The notes: generated from the sequence alone by a model not told the origin. 64,000 nucleotides of DNA from CBDCFV01 sp965203835 (GCA_965203835.1 OZ241919.1:124001-188000); one strand, 5' to 3'. Shown: positions 49,674-59,491, counted from the first letter of the stretch. Program-made: numbers and translations.

Positions 49674-51011
49674 TTATTCCGGCGGGCGCGGGTTGCCGAG
49701 AGGCAGGAACAGTGCGGCGCCGCCGAAGCTGACGGCGGCCAACGCCAGGAAGGGGATGGTGTAGCTGCCCTCCAAGTCGAACATTATGCCGGCGAACAGG
49801 GGGAACACCAGCAACATGACGTTCATGGGGATCATCGACACTCCCGTAATGCTGGCGAATGCCTTTCTTCCGAAGTAGACACCCCGAATTGCCGTGGTCA
49901 GCGGGGTCCGCCCGCCGAAGCCGATACCAAGCAAAATCCCGCCCAGATATGCTATCAAAAGGCTATGGGCCGCCAGCAATACCACCACCGATATAGCCTG
50001 GACGACGGAAAAGCCGAAAAGCGCCCACCGGATGGGAACGCGGTCGCCCACGTACCCGCCGATCAGGGTAAACAGCGCACCAACGCCGGTGTAAGTGGAC
50101 ACGACCCAGCCCACGGTCTGAAGAGAGAATCCACGGTCGGCGAGCATGGGGCCGAGGTGCACCGTCAGGGTTACGATGACGATGGAAGTGCAGGCATGGC
50201 CCATGGTGATAAGCCAGAAAGCCTTGGTGCGCAGCGCCTGCTGCCAAGTGTATTCCGGCCCATCACCGGTCGCGGCTTGGCCTCCGGTCCGACTGCCGGG
50301 ATAGTCTTCCGACGGTCTGCCGTCAGGCCGCTGGCCGTACTGCTCAGGTCGGTCGCGGACCAAACGGGAAATCGGATAAGCAAGCAGGATGGTCATCAGC
50401 CCCAACCCGACAGCAGTTGCCCGCCAACCGGGCCGACCCGGATAGTCCGGGTCAATGGCCCAAGCCAAAGCCGGCACTCCTATAACGCCGCCCATGGAGA
50501 ACCCTTCCATTGCCAGCGACATTGCCGTAGAGCGCCTTCTCTGGAACCAATTATTCAACGCCGTCATCATCGGCAGCCATGATCCCAAACCGGCCCCCAT
50601 GCTCATAAGCATGAACGCCGCGTAGAACTGCCACAGATGTTCAATGCGGCCGAATAAAACGAACCCCAGCCCCAATATCGGCAGGCCGATCAGGATCATC
50701 TTCCGGGGCCCCAGCTTGTCGATCATGTAGCCCGCTACGGGGCCCATGATGGAGCCTTCTACCCGTGTCAGGGAGAACGCCAACGATAGCTGGGTTCTGC
50801 TCCAAGGAAAGTTCCGCTCCAGCACCACGAACCAAGCCGGCATTCCTTGGAACAGCGGAACGGTGCCGATGACCATGATGACGGCCGCGATTCCGGTCAG
50901 CCACCAGCCATAAAAAATGCCCCGCCTCACCCGTCGGTTTACTTCCGGGGCTACGGCAAGGCTCATCAGGAAGAAACCCGACGAGAGGACAAGCAATCCG
51001 GCTAACGTCAT
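49674..51011 (-). CDS. MFS transporter
   Basis: The 445 residues carry about 12 membrane helices, with the signature GYMIDKLGPRKMILIG in the loop 2-3 region and a central hydrophilic loop (about 215-260: RDRPEQYGQRPDGRPSED). Overall layout resembles the oxalate/formate or monocarboxylate branch of the MFS (a short loop 2-3 motif, WSRTQLSLAFSL), but the solute is unknown. The start may be ATG at 51011 or a downstream ATG at 50963, since the first 16 residues look like a partial first helix. Confidence 0.88.
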   Translation of the reverse strand: MTLAGLLVLSSGFFLMSLAVAPEVNRRVRRGIFYGWWLTGIAAVIMVIGTVPLFQGMPAWFVVLERNFPWSRTQLSLAFSLTRVEGSIMGPVAGYMIDKLGPRKMILIGLPILGLGFVLFGRIEHLWQFYAAFMLMSMGAGLGSWLPMMTALNNWFQRRRSTAMSLAMEGFSMGGVIGVPALAWAIDPDYPGRPGWRATAVGLGLMTILLAYPISRLVRDRPEQYGQRPDGRPSEDYPGSRTGGQAATGDGPEYTWQQALRTKAFWLITMGHACTSIVIVTLTVHLGPMLADRGFSLQTVGWVVSTYTGVGALFTLIGGYVGDRVPIRWALFGFSVVQAISVVVLLAAHSLLIAYLGGILLGIGFGGRTPLTTAIRGVYFGRKAFASITGVSMIPMNVMLLVFPLFAGIMFDLEGSYTIPFLALAAVSFGGAALFLPLGNPRPPE

Positions 51012-51215
51012 GCTATGAACGCCATTGCGAAACCACTAACTATCAAGTACAAAATCGGCAACCCGTGGGCAAAACGCCCTCTAGTGTAACGCTTGAATTG
51101 ACTTGGCGAAAGATTGCTACTTGGTTTGCCAGCCCTTAGGATGATACCCACACCTGACGGTCTAGCGGACGTTGGGCCGCGACGCCGCCGTTACCAAACA
51201 ACGCAGGAGAATACC

Positions 51216-52301
51216 ATGAAATACGGGATGTTCATGATGCCCTCCCACCCGCCGGAACGGGACCTGATCGAGGCCCATGAGTGGGACTTGGACTGTCTGG
51301 CGCTGGCCGACCGGTTGGGTTTCGACGAAGCCTGGATTGGCGAGCATTTCACCAGCCCGTGGGAACCCATACCGGCGCCTGACCTGATGATTGCACAGGC
51401 GCTGATGCGGACCAAGAACATCAAACTGGCCACCGGCGTTCACCTCCTTCCCTACCATCACCCCGCTGAGTTGGCCCACCGGGTCGCTTACCTGGACCAC
51501 ATGGCCAAGGGAAGATTCCTGTTCGGGATAGGGTCAGGCGGACTGCCAAGCGATTACGCGCTTTTCGATGTGGACGGCAACGCTGGACAGCACCGCGAGA
51601 TGACGCGGGAGTCGATTGACATAATTCTGAAAATCTGGGAAAACGACGGGCCTTTCGAGTACAAGGGGCAGTTCTGGAACGTAAACCTGCCCGACACGAT
51701 GTACGGTACGCTCAAGTATTTCCTCGGCCCCTATCAAAAGCCCCATCCGCCCATCGGCGTCGCCTCGGTCAGCATCGGTTCGGAAACGTTGAAAATTGCC
51801 GGCGAGCGGGGATTCATACCCATGAGCTTGGGCTTGAACGGGGAGTACATCGCCAGCCACTGGGACTCCGTAGCCGAGGGAGCCGCCCGCACCGGCAAGA
51901 CACCGTCCCGGCAGGAGTGGCGCATCGTCCGGGACGTTTTCGTCGCCGACAGCGACGACGAGGCCTACGAGAAGTCGGTCAACGGCATGTTGGGAAGGGT
52001 ATGGCGGGACTACCTGCTTCCCTTGTTCGAAGCCTTCAATCTGCTTGGAGTCTTCAAGCATGACCCGGAGGTGCCGGACTCGGAAGTAACTCCGGAGTAC
52101 ATGGCCGAACACCTGTGGCTCATCGGGTCTCCCGATACGGTCGAGGAGAAACTGCGCCGCCTGTACGACCTGGCGGGCGGGTTCGGCACCCTGCTGACCC
52201 TCATCTATGATTACATGGAAGACCAAGCCGGGTGGGAGAAGTCCATGCGGTTGCTTGCCCAGGACGTAATGCCCCGTTTGGCGGAGCTGACGCCGGAGTA
52301 G
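51216..52301 (+). CDS. Luciferase-like (LLM) monooxygenase, limonene-monooxygenase-like
   Basis: The 361-residue TIM-barrel flavoprotein begins MKYGMFMMPSHPPERDLIEA and has ADRLGFDEAWIGEHFTSPWE, HLLPYHHPAELAHRVAYLDH, RFLFGIGSGGLPSDYALFDV and EWRIVRDVFVADSDDEA. It is close to the limonene 1,2-monooxygenase/alkanal monooxygenase group. It lies divergent from the MFS gene, suggesting a transport-oxidation pair. The ATG at 51216 follows GCAGGAGA. Confidence 0.92.
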   Translation: MKYGMFMMPSHPPERDLIEAHEWDLDCLALADRLGFDEAWIGEHFTSPWEPIPAPDLMIAQALMRTKNIKLATGVHLLPYHHPAELAHRVAYLDHMAKGRFLFGIGSGGLPSDYALFDVDGNAGQHREMTRESIDIILKIWENDGPFEYKGQFWNVNLPDTMYGTLKYFLGPYQKPHPPIGVASVSIGSETLKIAGERGFIPMSLGLNGEYIASHWDSVAEGAARTGKTPSRQEWRIVRDVFVADSDDEAYEKSVNGMLGRVWRDYLLPLFEAFNLLGVFKHDPEVPDSEVTPEYMAEHLWLIGSPDTVEEKLRRLYDLAGGFGTLLTLIYDYMEDQAGWEKSMRLLAQDVMPRLAELTPE

Positions 52302-52365
52302 GGGTATATCGGGGACATACCAAGGTCTGATCCAATAGACGACTGCGCAACCAAGGATGGCATGA

Positions 52366-52862
52366 GTGACTACCGCCGAGGAACTGTCCAACCGCTACTT
52401 TCAGATGAGTCAATCCCTGATCAGCCAAGCCCAGGAAGAGTTGGACGAGGCGGAAGACTACGCCCAGTCCTCTGAGAAGGCATGGGGCGCCGTTGCCGAA
52501 GCCCTCAAGGCCGTAGCGTCGGCCGCAACTGGAACCACCACAGCCATGGGATTCTAAGGGACATCGCCACCCAGCTCCACTTGGAATTTGGGCAACCGCA
52601 ACTCACCGGCCTCTTCGATACCGCGGAGGCGTTGCACATCAATTTTTACGAGAACCGCCTTGACCGCGAACAGGTGCAGTTACGTATTGACCGTTGCCGG
52701 GAACTGCTGGACGAACTGGAGCGTATACGCACCTCACCATCTCGACGTTATACCCCGGCCACCCAGGAGCAAAGACGCCGACTTGAGAGGTTGACCAGAC
52801 GGTCCCCAACCATGACCGCCGAAGAAGCGGCTATCGATATTGCGGGGTTGCCTCAGGTATAG
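52366..52862 (+). pseudogene. HEPN/PaREP1-like gene split by a frameshift
   Basis: The first part (GTG at 52366) reads MTTAEELSNRYFQMSQSLIS...SEKAWGAVAEALKAVA and stops at 52557. The second half continues in another frame from about 52515: RNWNHHSHGILRDIATQL, then FDTAEALHINFYENRLDR. These halves align end to end with the PaREP1/HEPN-like family layout (SEKAWGA..., later ALHxNFYE), so a single frame change in the GTCGGCCGCAACTGG stretch near 52520 has split one gene. It could be a sequencing error, a recent inactivation or programmed frameshifting; no clear slippery site was seen. Confidence 0.65.
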
Positions 52863-53908
52863 GAAGCTGCCTTACTCCGTAAAGGCTGGCTGACGCGGTG
52901 AAGGTAGCCCAGTATCTCTGTCTGGGACCGCCATATCCCGGTCTCGTGGTACGGGACCCCCCGCGCCAAGCAGAACTCCCGCACTACTGTCTGGGCCTGC
53001 CTCAGCTTGTTGCGCGGCATGTTGGGAAACAGGTGGTGTTCTATCTGGTAGTTGAGGCCACCGTACATGAAGTCCACCAAAGGGTTTGGACGGATGTTGC
53101 GGGCTGTTAGCACCTGCTGTCTCAGGAAGTCCATCTGATTGTCGGCGTCCAGTATGGGCATCCCCTTATGGTTCGGGGCGAAGACCGACCCCATGTGCAG
53201 GCCGAACAGCAACTGGTGCACCAAGATAAACAGAAGCGCGTGCCACGGGTTGAGCAACCAGAACACCAGCCCCAGGTAGGCCACGAAATGCCCCGCGAAG
53301 AGCAGCGGCTCAACAACCGGGTACTTGACCCTGTTGTGCATCAGGTACTGGATGCCCGCGAGCCTCAGCCCAAAGCCGCCTTCCAAGGCCAGCAACGGGT
53401 AAAAGAACAGGTGCTGATACCGCACTATCAGCCGGTAAAAGCCTCCCTTTTCGAGCGCCTCCTCCTCGCTGAAGGCCAGGACCGGTATGTCAATGTCAGG
53501 GTCCATGCCGGTCTGGTTGGGATTGCTGTGGTGCCGGTTGTGTTTGTCCACCCACCAAGTCCGCTCCATCCCCAGCAGGAAACTGATGCCAAGACCGACG
53601 ACGTCGTTCGCACGGTTCGACCGGAAAATCTGGCGGTGCCCTGCGTCATGCCCCAGGAACCCGATCCGGGCGAAAACGACCGAGAGAAACACAGCGTCCA
53701 GAAGCAGCAGCCACAGGTTGTCCACCAAGGCCAGGAACACGAAACCCAGGACCAGAAGGACCAGTGTGATTGCCGCATTGAGGGCATAGTACCGGGGTTG
53801 CTTCTCCAGAATCCCTTGACGCCTTACTATGCGGGCCAACTCCAGGTACTCCGCCGACGGGGAGGCCCCGTTGCCGCCGATTGCTATTGTGCTGTCTATT
53901 GCCGCCAT
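52853..53908 (-). CDS. Membrane fatty acid desaturase
   Basis: The 351-residue enzyme has the three histidine boxes of di-iron desaturases: GHDAGHRQI, DKHNRHHSNPN and NYQIEHHLFPNMPR, separated by four or more hydrophobic segments. The QxxHH third box puts it near front-end/acyl-lipid desaturases, but no cytochrome b5 domain is fused. It introduces a double bond in membrane fatty acids. It overlaps the end of the frameshifted gene by 10 bp on the opposite strand. Confidence 0.92.
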   Translation of the reverse strand: MAAIDSTIAIGGNGASPSAEYLELARIVRRQGILEKQPRYYALNAAITLVLLVLGFVFLALVDNLWLLLLDAVFLSVVFARIGFLGHDAGHRQIFRSNRANDVVGLGISFLLGMERTWWVDKHNRHHSNPNQTGMDPDIDIPVLAFSEEEALEKGGFYRLIVRYQHLFFYPLLALEGGFGLRLAGIQYLMHNRVKYPVVEPLLFAGHFVAYLGLVFWLLNPWHALLFILVHQLLFGLHMGSVFAPNHKGMPILDADNQMDFLRQQVLTARNIRPNPLVDFMYGGLNYQIEHHLFPNMPRNKLRQAQTVVREFCLARGVPYHETGIWRSQTEILGYLHRVSQPLRSKAASYT

Positions 53909-53943
53909 ATTATTCCAATATTTCCCATGAACCTTACCCCGAT

Positions 53944-53970
53944 AGTTTCCCGCCTTCGCGGGAAAGACGG
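53944..53970 (-). repeat. Dispersed palindromic repeat, inverted degenerate copy
   Basis: On the minus strand GTCTTTCCCGCGAAGGCGGGAAAC; arms are TTTCCCGC and GCGGGAAA, with compensating changes relative to other copies. Confidence 0.75.
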
Positions 53971-54023
53971 GAGGGACCGGACTTCAACGGAAAGAGGGCT
54001 AAGGTTAAAAAAGAGTGTAAAGG

Positions 54024-57000
54024 TCAAGGAGCCGGCTTGGGCACGATGGCGGGAATTTCAAGCTCGTGCACCAAGTCCATGAACTTTGGGATCTCCTCTT
54101 CTATAACGTCCGTCAGACGTTTGGTTTCGACGTCGATGCGTCCGCCAATTTCCTCGAACACTTGATAGGTCTGTTGAGGCGGCGCGAAATCCGCGATACC
54201 GACCACCGCCATCAACTCAGCCAATTGGCGGTTGAGTTTCACCGGCAGATGGAGGCGTTGACGCGCTCCGATATGCCCCGTCTGGACCAACTCGCTCTCG
54301 ATGTCATCGAGGGACTGCTTGATAGCGCCCGCCGCTTCGACCAAGGCGTGGTGAGACTCGGAAGCCCCGGCCCGTTGCTCCCATTCGCCCACTTGGCTCC
54401 TTACGCTGCGCAGCCGCATGATGGCCCGGTGGGTATCCGAGAGCTTGTCCCTGATTTGAATCAAAAAGCGGAACTGGGCGTCCAAGTCCTCCTGGCTGGC
54501 GGAGACTCGCGGGTCTTTGACTATATCGAATGTCTGGGTCTGGGCTTGTTCACCCACCGACAGCCGGACTTCGTAGGAGCCCGGAGGCGCCATCGGCCCG
54601 GTGGCGATGTCTTCGGTCGTTTTGTCCCCGGCCACCTTCTCGCTCAAGGGATAACGCATGTCCCACACAAACCGGTTCATGCCGGGTTGATCGGTCAGGA
54701 AGGGTTCCTGCTCTGAGTCGTCCGGCTGGTCCCCAGCCGGCAGTTTATTGGACCACGTCTTGATCACCGTACCGGCGGCGTCTGAAATGGTGAGGTTAAT
54801 TTCCTCTTCAGGAGACTCGTTGAGGTAGTAGAAAATCATGACGCCGTGGGGAGGATTCTCGCCCCCGTCCAGGACCTTGCGGACGGCCTGGCCTTGGGGC
54901 CCTGGGGCCTCGACGAAGGTCACGTCGGCGCCCATGGCCATGCGGTAACGCTTGCCCGACGCAGGTTTCCGTCCTGGCAAGGGAGACCGGAGGCGTTGGG
55001 TCTCGGCGGGCTTCAAAAGTTGGAAGGGTTCGTCAGTAAGACCGGAGGCCGCCTGCTGGACCTGGCCAAGCTGGTCCAGCACCCAGAAGGACCGGCCATG
55101 AGTTGCCGCCACCAAGTCGTTCTCTTTGACCAGAAGATCGTAGACCGGGACGGTAGGAAGGTTGGCTTGAAGAGGACGCCAGGACCCGCCGTCGTCGAAC
55201 GACACGTATACCCCGGTCTCTGTGCCAACATAAAGCAGGCCGCGCCGGGCCGGGTCTTCCCGTATGACCCTGGTGTAGTCGTGCGTCGGGATGTTCTCCG
55301 TTATCTCGGTCCAGTTAGCGCCGTAGTCGCTGGTCTTGTAGAGCATGGGACGGGGTTCATCCAGCTTGTACCGGGTCGCCGCGATGTAGGCGGTAGCCGG
55401 GTCGTGAGGCGATACCTCTATCATGCTGACCAGCGTAAACGGGGGCATGGAGGGCGGAGTAACCTGTTGCCAGTTCTCCCCGCCATCCTTGGATATATGC
55501 ACCAGCCCGTCATCGGAACCGGCCCAGAAGACCCCTTTCTCGTGGGGGGACTCTAAGAAGGCGAAAATGGTGCCGTAAACCTCTGCGCCGGAGGTGTCCT
55601 TGGTTATGGGCCCGCCGGACGGCTCCATCTTGGTAACGTCCTGGCGGGTCAGGTCTGGGCTGATGGCTTCCCAACTGGTCCCCTCGTCTGTGGAGCGGAA
55701 GACCATGTTCCCGGTGACGTAAAGGACGTTGGAGTCGTGGGGGGAGAACTGGATGGGGAAGGTCCACTGGAAGCGGTACTTCATCTCCTTGCTGCCCCGT
55801 CCCGTCATGAGTTCAGGCCAGACGGTGATCAAACGCATCTGCCCGGTATCGTGATCGTAGCGAATCAGGTTGCCCCCGCCGCCGGCGGAACTGCCCACCG
55901 CCCCGGAAAACACCACGTTGGGATTGTCAGGATGGACAACAATATAGCCGCTTTCGGAAGTGCCAACGGTATAGCAGTCACTCCACGGGATGGCCCCTTT
56001 GTGGCTGCGCGAAGGGACGGCTATGGCGGTGTTGTCCTGCTGGGTGCCGTATACCCGGTAAGGGTAACGGTTGTCGGCGGCGACGTGGTAGAACTGGGCG
56101 GTCAACTGGTTGTAGATGGTTGACCAAGTCTCGCCGCCATTGAAGCTGACGCAGGCCCCGCCGTCGTTGCCCTCGATCATGCGAAGGGGGTTGCTGGGGT
56201 CTATCCAAAGGTCGTGGTTGTCGCCGTGGGGAGTGCTGACCTGGTCGAAGGTCTTGCCGCCGTCCACCGACTTCCAAGCTTGGTAGTTCAGCGACCAGAC
56301 GGTGTCGGCATCCACGGGATCAGCGAAAATATGCTCGTAATACCAGGGACGGCCATGAATATCCTGGTTGTCGGTCACCAGTTCCCAAGTTGCCCCGGCG
56401 TCGTCAGACCGGTACAAGCCGGCGTCATCGGCCTCCACGGTCGCCCAGACCCGGCCGGCCTTGGCCGGAGACGCGGCAATGCCGATACGCCCTTTCAATC
56501 CCTTGGGCAAGCCCGGATTGTCGGTCAGTTCCTGCCAAGTATCCCCGCCGTCCACCGACTTGAAGACTCCGGAGCCTTCTCCGCCGCTGGTCAGGCTCCA
56601 CGGGGTGCGCAGCGTCTCCCAAAGAGCAGCGTACAGGATGCGGGGGTTGGTGGCGTCAATCGACAAGTCAATGGCACCCGACTTGTCGTCGCGGTACAGG
56701 ACCCGCTCCCAATTCCTGCCGCCGTCGCTGGACCGGAACACGCCGCGCTGTTCATTGGGGCCGAAGGCGTGGCCCAAGGCCGCCACGTAGACCAGGTCAG
56801 GGTTCTGGGGATGGACCCTCACACGGGCGATGTGGCGGGTATCTTCCAGCCCCAAGTGGACCCAGGTCCTGCCAGCGTCGGTGGAACGGTAGACGCCGTC
56901 GCCGTAGGAAACGTCGCCGCGGATGCAGCATTCCCCCATGCCCACATATATGACGTTGCGGTCCGAGTCGGCGACGGTGATGGCGCCGACTGCCGCCGTG

Positions 57001-57224
57001 TTAAGGAACCCGTCTGACACGTTTTCCCAGTAAACGCCCCCGTCGTAGGTCTTCCACACGCCGCCGGCGCAGGCCCCGAAGTAAAACACCATCGGCTCCA
57101 CCGGATCTCCGGCAACGGCCACGACGCGGCCGCCCCGGGGCGGGCCGATGCAGCGCCATTGGACAGCGCCCAAGACGTCCCGGGCGTCGGTTTTCGAGTC
57201 GGCTGGACTTCCATTTATGGCCAT
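54024..57224 (-). CDS. Large Asp-box (BNR/VPS10-like) beta-propeller protein
   Basis: The 1066-residue protein carries at least nine Asp-box motifs of the SxDxGxTW type (STDAGRTW, SSDGGRNW, SVDGGDTW, SDDAGATW, STDEGTSW, SKDGGENW and others) in residues 1-700, matching sortilin/VPS10-like or glycosyl-hydrolase-like double propellers. The C-terminal part (about 780-1060) is different: a beta-rich segment (GVMIFYYLNESPEEEINLTI) and a helical tail with VVGIADFAPPQQTYQVFEEI. No signal peptide is seen for the chosen ATG at 57224. The role may be sugar or protein binding, or an exo-glycosidase-like activity in the cytoplasm. Confidence 0.88.
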   Translation of the reverse strand: MAINGSPADSKTDARDVLGAVQWRCIGPPRGGRVVAVAGDPVEPMVFYFGACAGGVWKTYDGGVYWENVSDGFLNTAAVGAITVADSDRNVIYVGMGECCIRGDVSYGDGVYRSTDAGRTWVHLGLEDTRHIARVRVHPQNPDLVYVAALGHAFGPNEQRGVFRSSDGGRNWERVLYRDDKSGAIDLSIDATNPRILYAALWETLRTPWSLTSGGEGSGVFKSVDGGDTWQELTDNPGLPKGLKGRIGIAASPAKAGRVWATVEADDAGLYRSDDAGATWELVTDNQDIHGRPWYYEHIFADPVDADTVWSLNYQAWKSVDGGKTFDQVSTPHGDNHDLWIDPSNPLRMIEGNDGGACVSFNGGETWSTIYNQLTAQFYHVAADNRYPYRVYGTQQDNTAIAVPSRSHKGAIPWSDCYTVGTSESGYIVVHPDNPNVVFSGAVGSSAGGGGNLIRYDHDTGQMRLITVWPELMTGRGSKEMKYRFQWTFPIQFSPHDSNVLYVTGNMVFRSTDEGTSWEAISPDLTRQDVTKMEPSGGPITKDTSGAEVYGTIFAFLESPHEKGVFWAGSDDGLVHISKDGGENWQQVTPPSMPPFTLVSMIEVSPHDPATAYIAATRYKLDEPRPMLYKTSDYGANWTEITENIPTHDYTRVIREDPARRGLLYVGTETGVYVSFDDGGSWRPLQANLPTVPVYDLLVKENDLVAATHGRSFWVLDQLGQVQQAASGLTDEPFQLLKPAETQRLRSPLPGRKPASGKRYRMAMGADVTFVEAPGPQGQAVRKVLDGGENPPHGVMIFYYLNESPEEEINLTISDAAGTVIKTWSNKLPAGDQPDDSEQEPFLTDQPGMNRFVWDMRYPLSEKVAGDKTTEDIATGPMAPPGSYEVRLSVGEQAQTQTFDIVKDPRVSASQEDLDAQFRFLIQIRDKLSDTHRAIMRLRSVRSQVGEWEQRAGASESHHALVEAAGAIKQSLDDIESELVQTGHIGARQRLHLPVKLNRQLAELMAVVGIADFAPPQQTYQVFEEIGGRIDVETKRLTDVIEEEIPKFMDLVHELEIPAIVPKPAP

Positions 57225-57381
57225 GACGACACCTCTGGAAATTGTCTGGCACCATATTACCAGAGGATGCCAGAGGCGGCAGGGCCATCGCCCACGCCGA
57301 GCCACCGATCGGCAGGCCGAGAATGATGTGTGCATAACCCCTGTACAAAACCGGATGGGCTTATCATAGACTGTAGCTATA

Positions 57382-58047
57382 TTGTCCGTGTTGCCTCAAC
57401 CGGATTGGATCGGAGAGGATTTGGACGTCGCAATTGGAGTCCTGCTGGCCGTTGGGGCCTACCTGCTGGGGTCGGTGTCCCCATCGTATCTGCTGGTGCG
57501 GTTGACCACCGGAGAGGATGTCCGGCAACAGCGAAGCCGCAACGCCGGGACGCTCAACACATATCACCGCCTGGGTTTGCGGGGAGGGCTGATTGTATTG
57601 GCCATGGATGCCGGGAAAGGCGCACTGGCCGCCCTGGCGCCGTCGCTGGTCAATGCCCCGGAATGGACCGTATTCGCCACTGCCCCGCTGGTTTTGATAG
57701 GCCACAACTGGCCGGTTTTTCTGAAATTCCGGGGCGGTAAGGGCGCTGCGGTGCTGCTGGGCGTGTCCCTGGGACTGTTCCCGGTCATAACCGCCGTCTG
57801 TCTCGTGCCAATCGCGCTGGTAATGTTGCTGCTGCGGAACGTCGTTGTGGGCGCCGCCGCAGGCTACGTGCTGGTGTGCTTGGCGCTGATTGTCGCCGGG
57901 ACTGAGTGGCCCCTTATTTCTCTAAGCATCCTGCTCGCCGTGCTGGCTGGGGCCACGTATCTTTTCGGCTTTCGGCGGGAAATAAAGACGCTGGCTAAGA
58001 GAGGTCAATGGCGCAGCCTGCTGCTGTTGCGATTCCCGGTCGACTAA
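57382..58047 (+). CDS. PlsY-like glycerol-3-phosphate acyltransferase (acyl-phosphate type)
   Basis: The 221-residue membrane protein has PlsY features: LLGSVSPSYLLVRLTTGEDV (motif 1), the FRGGKGAAVLLGVSLGLFP region (motif 3), and about five hydrophobic helices. Motif 2, usually GSGNPGATN, is changed to SRNAGTLNT, so it may be a paralogue with altered specificity. PlsY transfers an acyl group from acyl phosphate to glycerol-3-phosphate in phospholipid synthesis. Confidence 0.82.
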   Translation: MSVLPQPDWIGEDLDVAIGVLLAVGAYLLGSVSPSYLLVRLTTGEDVRQQRSRNAGTLNTYHRLGLRGGLIVLAMDAGKGALAALAPSLVNAPEWTVFATAPLVLIGHNWPVFLKFRGGKGAAVLLGVSLGLFPVITAVCLVPIALVMLLLRNVVVGAAAGYVLVCLALIVAGTEWPLISLSILLAVLAGATYLFGFRREIKTLAKRGQWRSLLLLRFPVD

Positions 58048-58093
58048 TGTCTGAATCAGCGGGAGACGGAGTACCATTATGAGGTCCGGCTAG

Positions 58094-59389
58094 TTGGCGA
58101 ACACCATCCTTGGCAAAGTGATCGGGCGGAGGCACTACGGCTGGGTCATTTTCTGCTTGGTGTTCTGCAATATGATCGTCGAAGGAGGGATGAGGAACAG
58201 CGCACCGGTGACGTTCCTGGCTTTGAGGAACGGATTTGGACGCAGCGCCGGGGCTACGGCGGCCATCTTTTCCACCGTGGGGCTGACAAGCATCATTTTT
58301 TCGCCCCTGCTGGGCGGACTGCTGGACCGGTTGGGCGCGCGCATCCTGTTCCCCTTGGGGGGACTGTTCATCCTGCTGGGCTACCTGCTCAGCAGCGTCG
58401 CCACCGGCTTCTGGCAACTGTTCATTTTTTACGGGGTCTTGGCCGCCCTGGGCGAGAGCATCATTTCGTCCTTTACCGCTACGGCCACGCTGGCCCCGTG
58501 GTTTCCCAAGTCTCGCGGGCGGGTGCTGGGACTGGCGGACGCAGGAAATCCCTTGGGGCAGGCCATTTTTGCGCCCCTGGCCCAAGTCCTGATCGTCAGC
58601 ATCGGTTGGCGGGGCGCATTCCGGGTCGTCGGGCCGGTGTTCTTCCTCCTGGTAGCCCCTGCCAACTACCTGTTGCAACGTGCCGCGCCATCGGCAGGTA
58701 GCTCTCAAGGTCCGGGTGAAACGAGTGAATCTCAACGCGTGCAGGTACCGAATACGGCTTCGGCTGACCGGAGACGCCGGTCAGGCAGGACTGGACAGCC
58801 CGGCTTACGCCCGATATTGCGCAGCGTCCCCTTGTGGTGCCTGGTGTCGGCGCGAACTTTTGCCGCCTTGGGCAACCAACTGACGACGCTGCACATGGTG
58901 GCCTTCTTTGTGGCATCGGGGTACACACCGTTCCAAGCGGCGTCTACGATAGGAGCGGTGGGCTTGGTTAGCCTGGGAGCACGCCCCATCACAGGAGCTT
59001 TATCAGACTACCTGGGTCGGGAAATCATTTACACGGTAGGGCTGAGTATGCAGGTGGCCGGAGTGCTGACGGTGCTGACTCTCGGCAGTGGGGGAAGCTT
59101 CTGGCCCTTGGCCCTGTTCGTGGGCCTGATGGGTCTGAGCGACGGCATAGCCGGGCTGGTGCTGGGCGCCAAGGCGGCGGACCTGTTCCCATCATCGACG
59201 CTGGGGACGGTCATGGGGATAGTGCAGAGCGGAAGGGGCTTGGGGATCATGGCAGGGCCGGTCCTAGGCGGGCTGTTATTCGACCTGAAGGGAGACTATT
59301 CCATAGCGTTTTCCTTGGCAGTCTTTCTTTCACTGGCGGCCATCAGCTTCATGTGGGCCGCCCGGTTCACCGCAGGCAAAACTGCCTAA
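58094..59389 (+). CDS. MFS transporter
   Basis: The 431 residues have 12 predicted helices in a 6+6 arrangement, with GGLLDRLGARILFPLGGLF in the first half and a central loop with a hydrophilic stretch (about 195-235, SSQGPGETSESQRVQVPN and basic residues). Motif GALSDYLGREIIYTVGL in the second half matches the MFS signature repeat. Solute unknown. It begins with TTG (58094), with GAGGTCCGG upstream, and lies 46 bp after the PlsY-like gene. Confidence 0.85.
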   Translation: MANTILGKVIGRRHYGWVIFCLVFCNMIVEGGMRNSAPVTFLALRNGFGRSAGATAAIFSTVGLTSIIFSPLLGGLLDRLGARILFPLGGLFILLGYLLSSVATGFWQLFIFYGVLAALGESIISSFTATATLAPWFPKSRGRVLGLADAGNPLGQAIFAPLAQVLIVSIGWRGAFRVVGPVFFLLVAPANYLLQRAAPSAGSSQGPGETSESQRVQVPNTASADRRRRSGRTGQPGLRPILRSVPLWCLVSARTFAALGNQLTTLHMVAFFVASGYTPFQAASTIGAVGLVSLGARPITGALSDYLGREIIYTVGLSMQVAGVLTVLTLGSGGSFWPLALFVGLMGLSDGIAGLVLGAKAADLFPSSTLGTVMGIVQSGRGLGIMAGPVLGGLLFDLKGDYSIAFSLAVFLSLAAISFMWAARFTAGKTA

Positions 59390-59434
59390 CTATCCCGGCG
59401 CGTTTGGGCGTATTTCGGATATTTATTGTTTGTT

Positions 59435-59463
59435 CCAGCCAGGCTGGAAAACTCATATATAAT
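59435..59463 (+). promoter_or_regulatory. Candidate promoter with overlapping palindrome before the third LLM gene
   Basis: A perfect TATAAT box lies at 59458-59463. The 13-bp palindrome CCAGCC-A-GGCTGG (59435-59447) lies in the region where the -35 box would be expected, so a repressor or activator could bind there. No clear TTGACA-like box was found, so an activator-dependent promoter is possible. Confidence 0.4.
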
Positions 59464-59491
59464 ATCCGTCAAGCGACATTGGGAGGAACGC

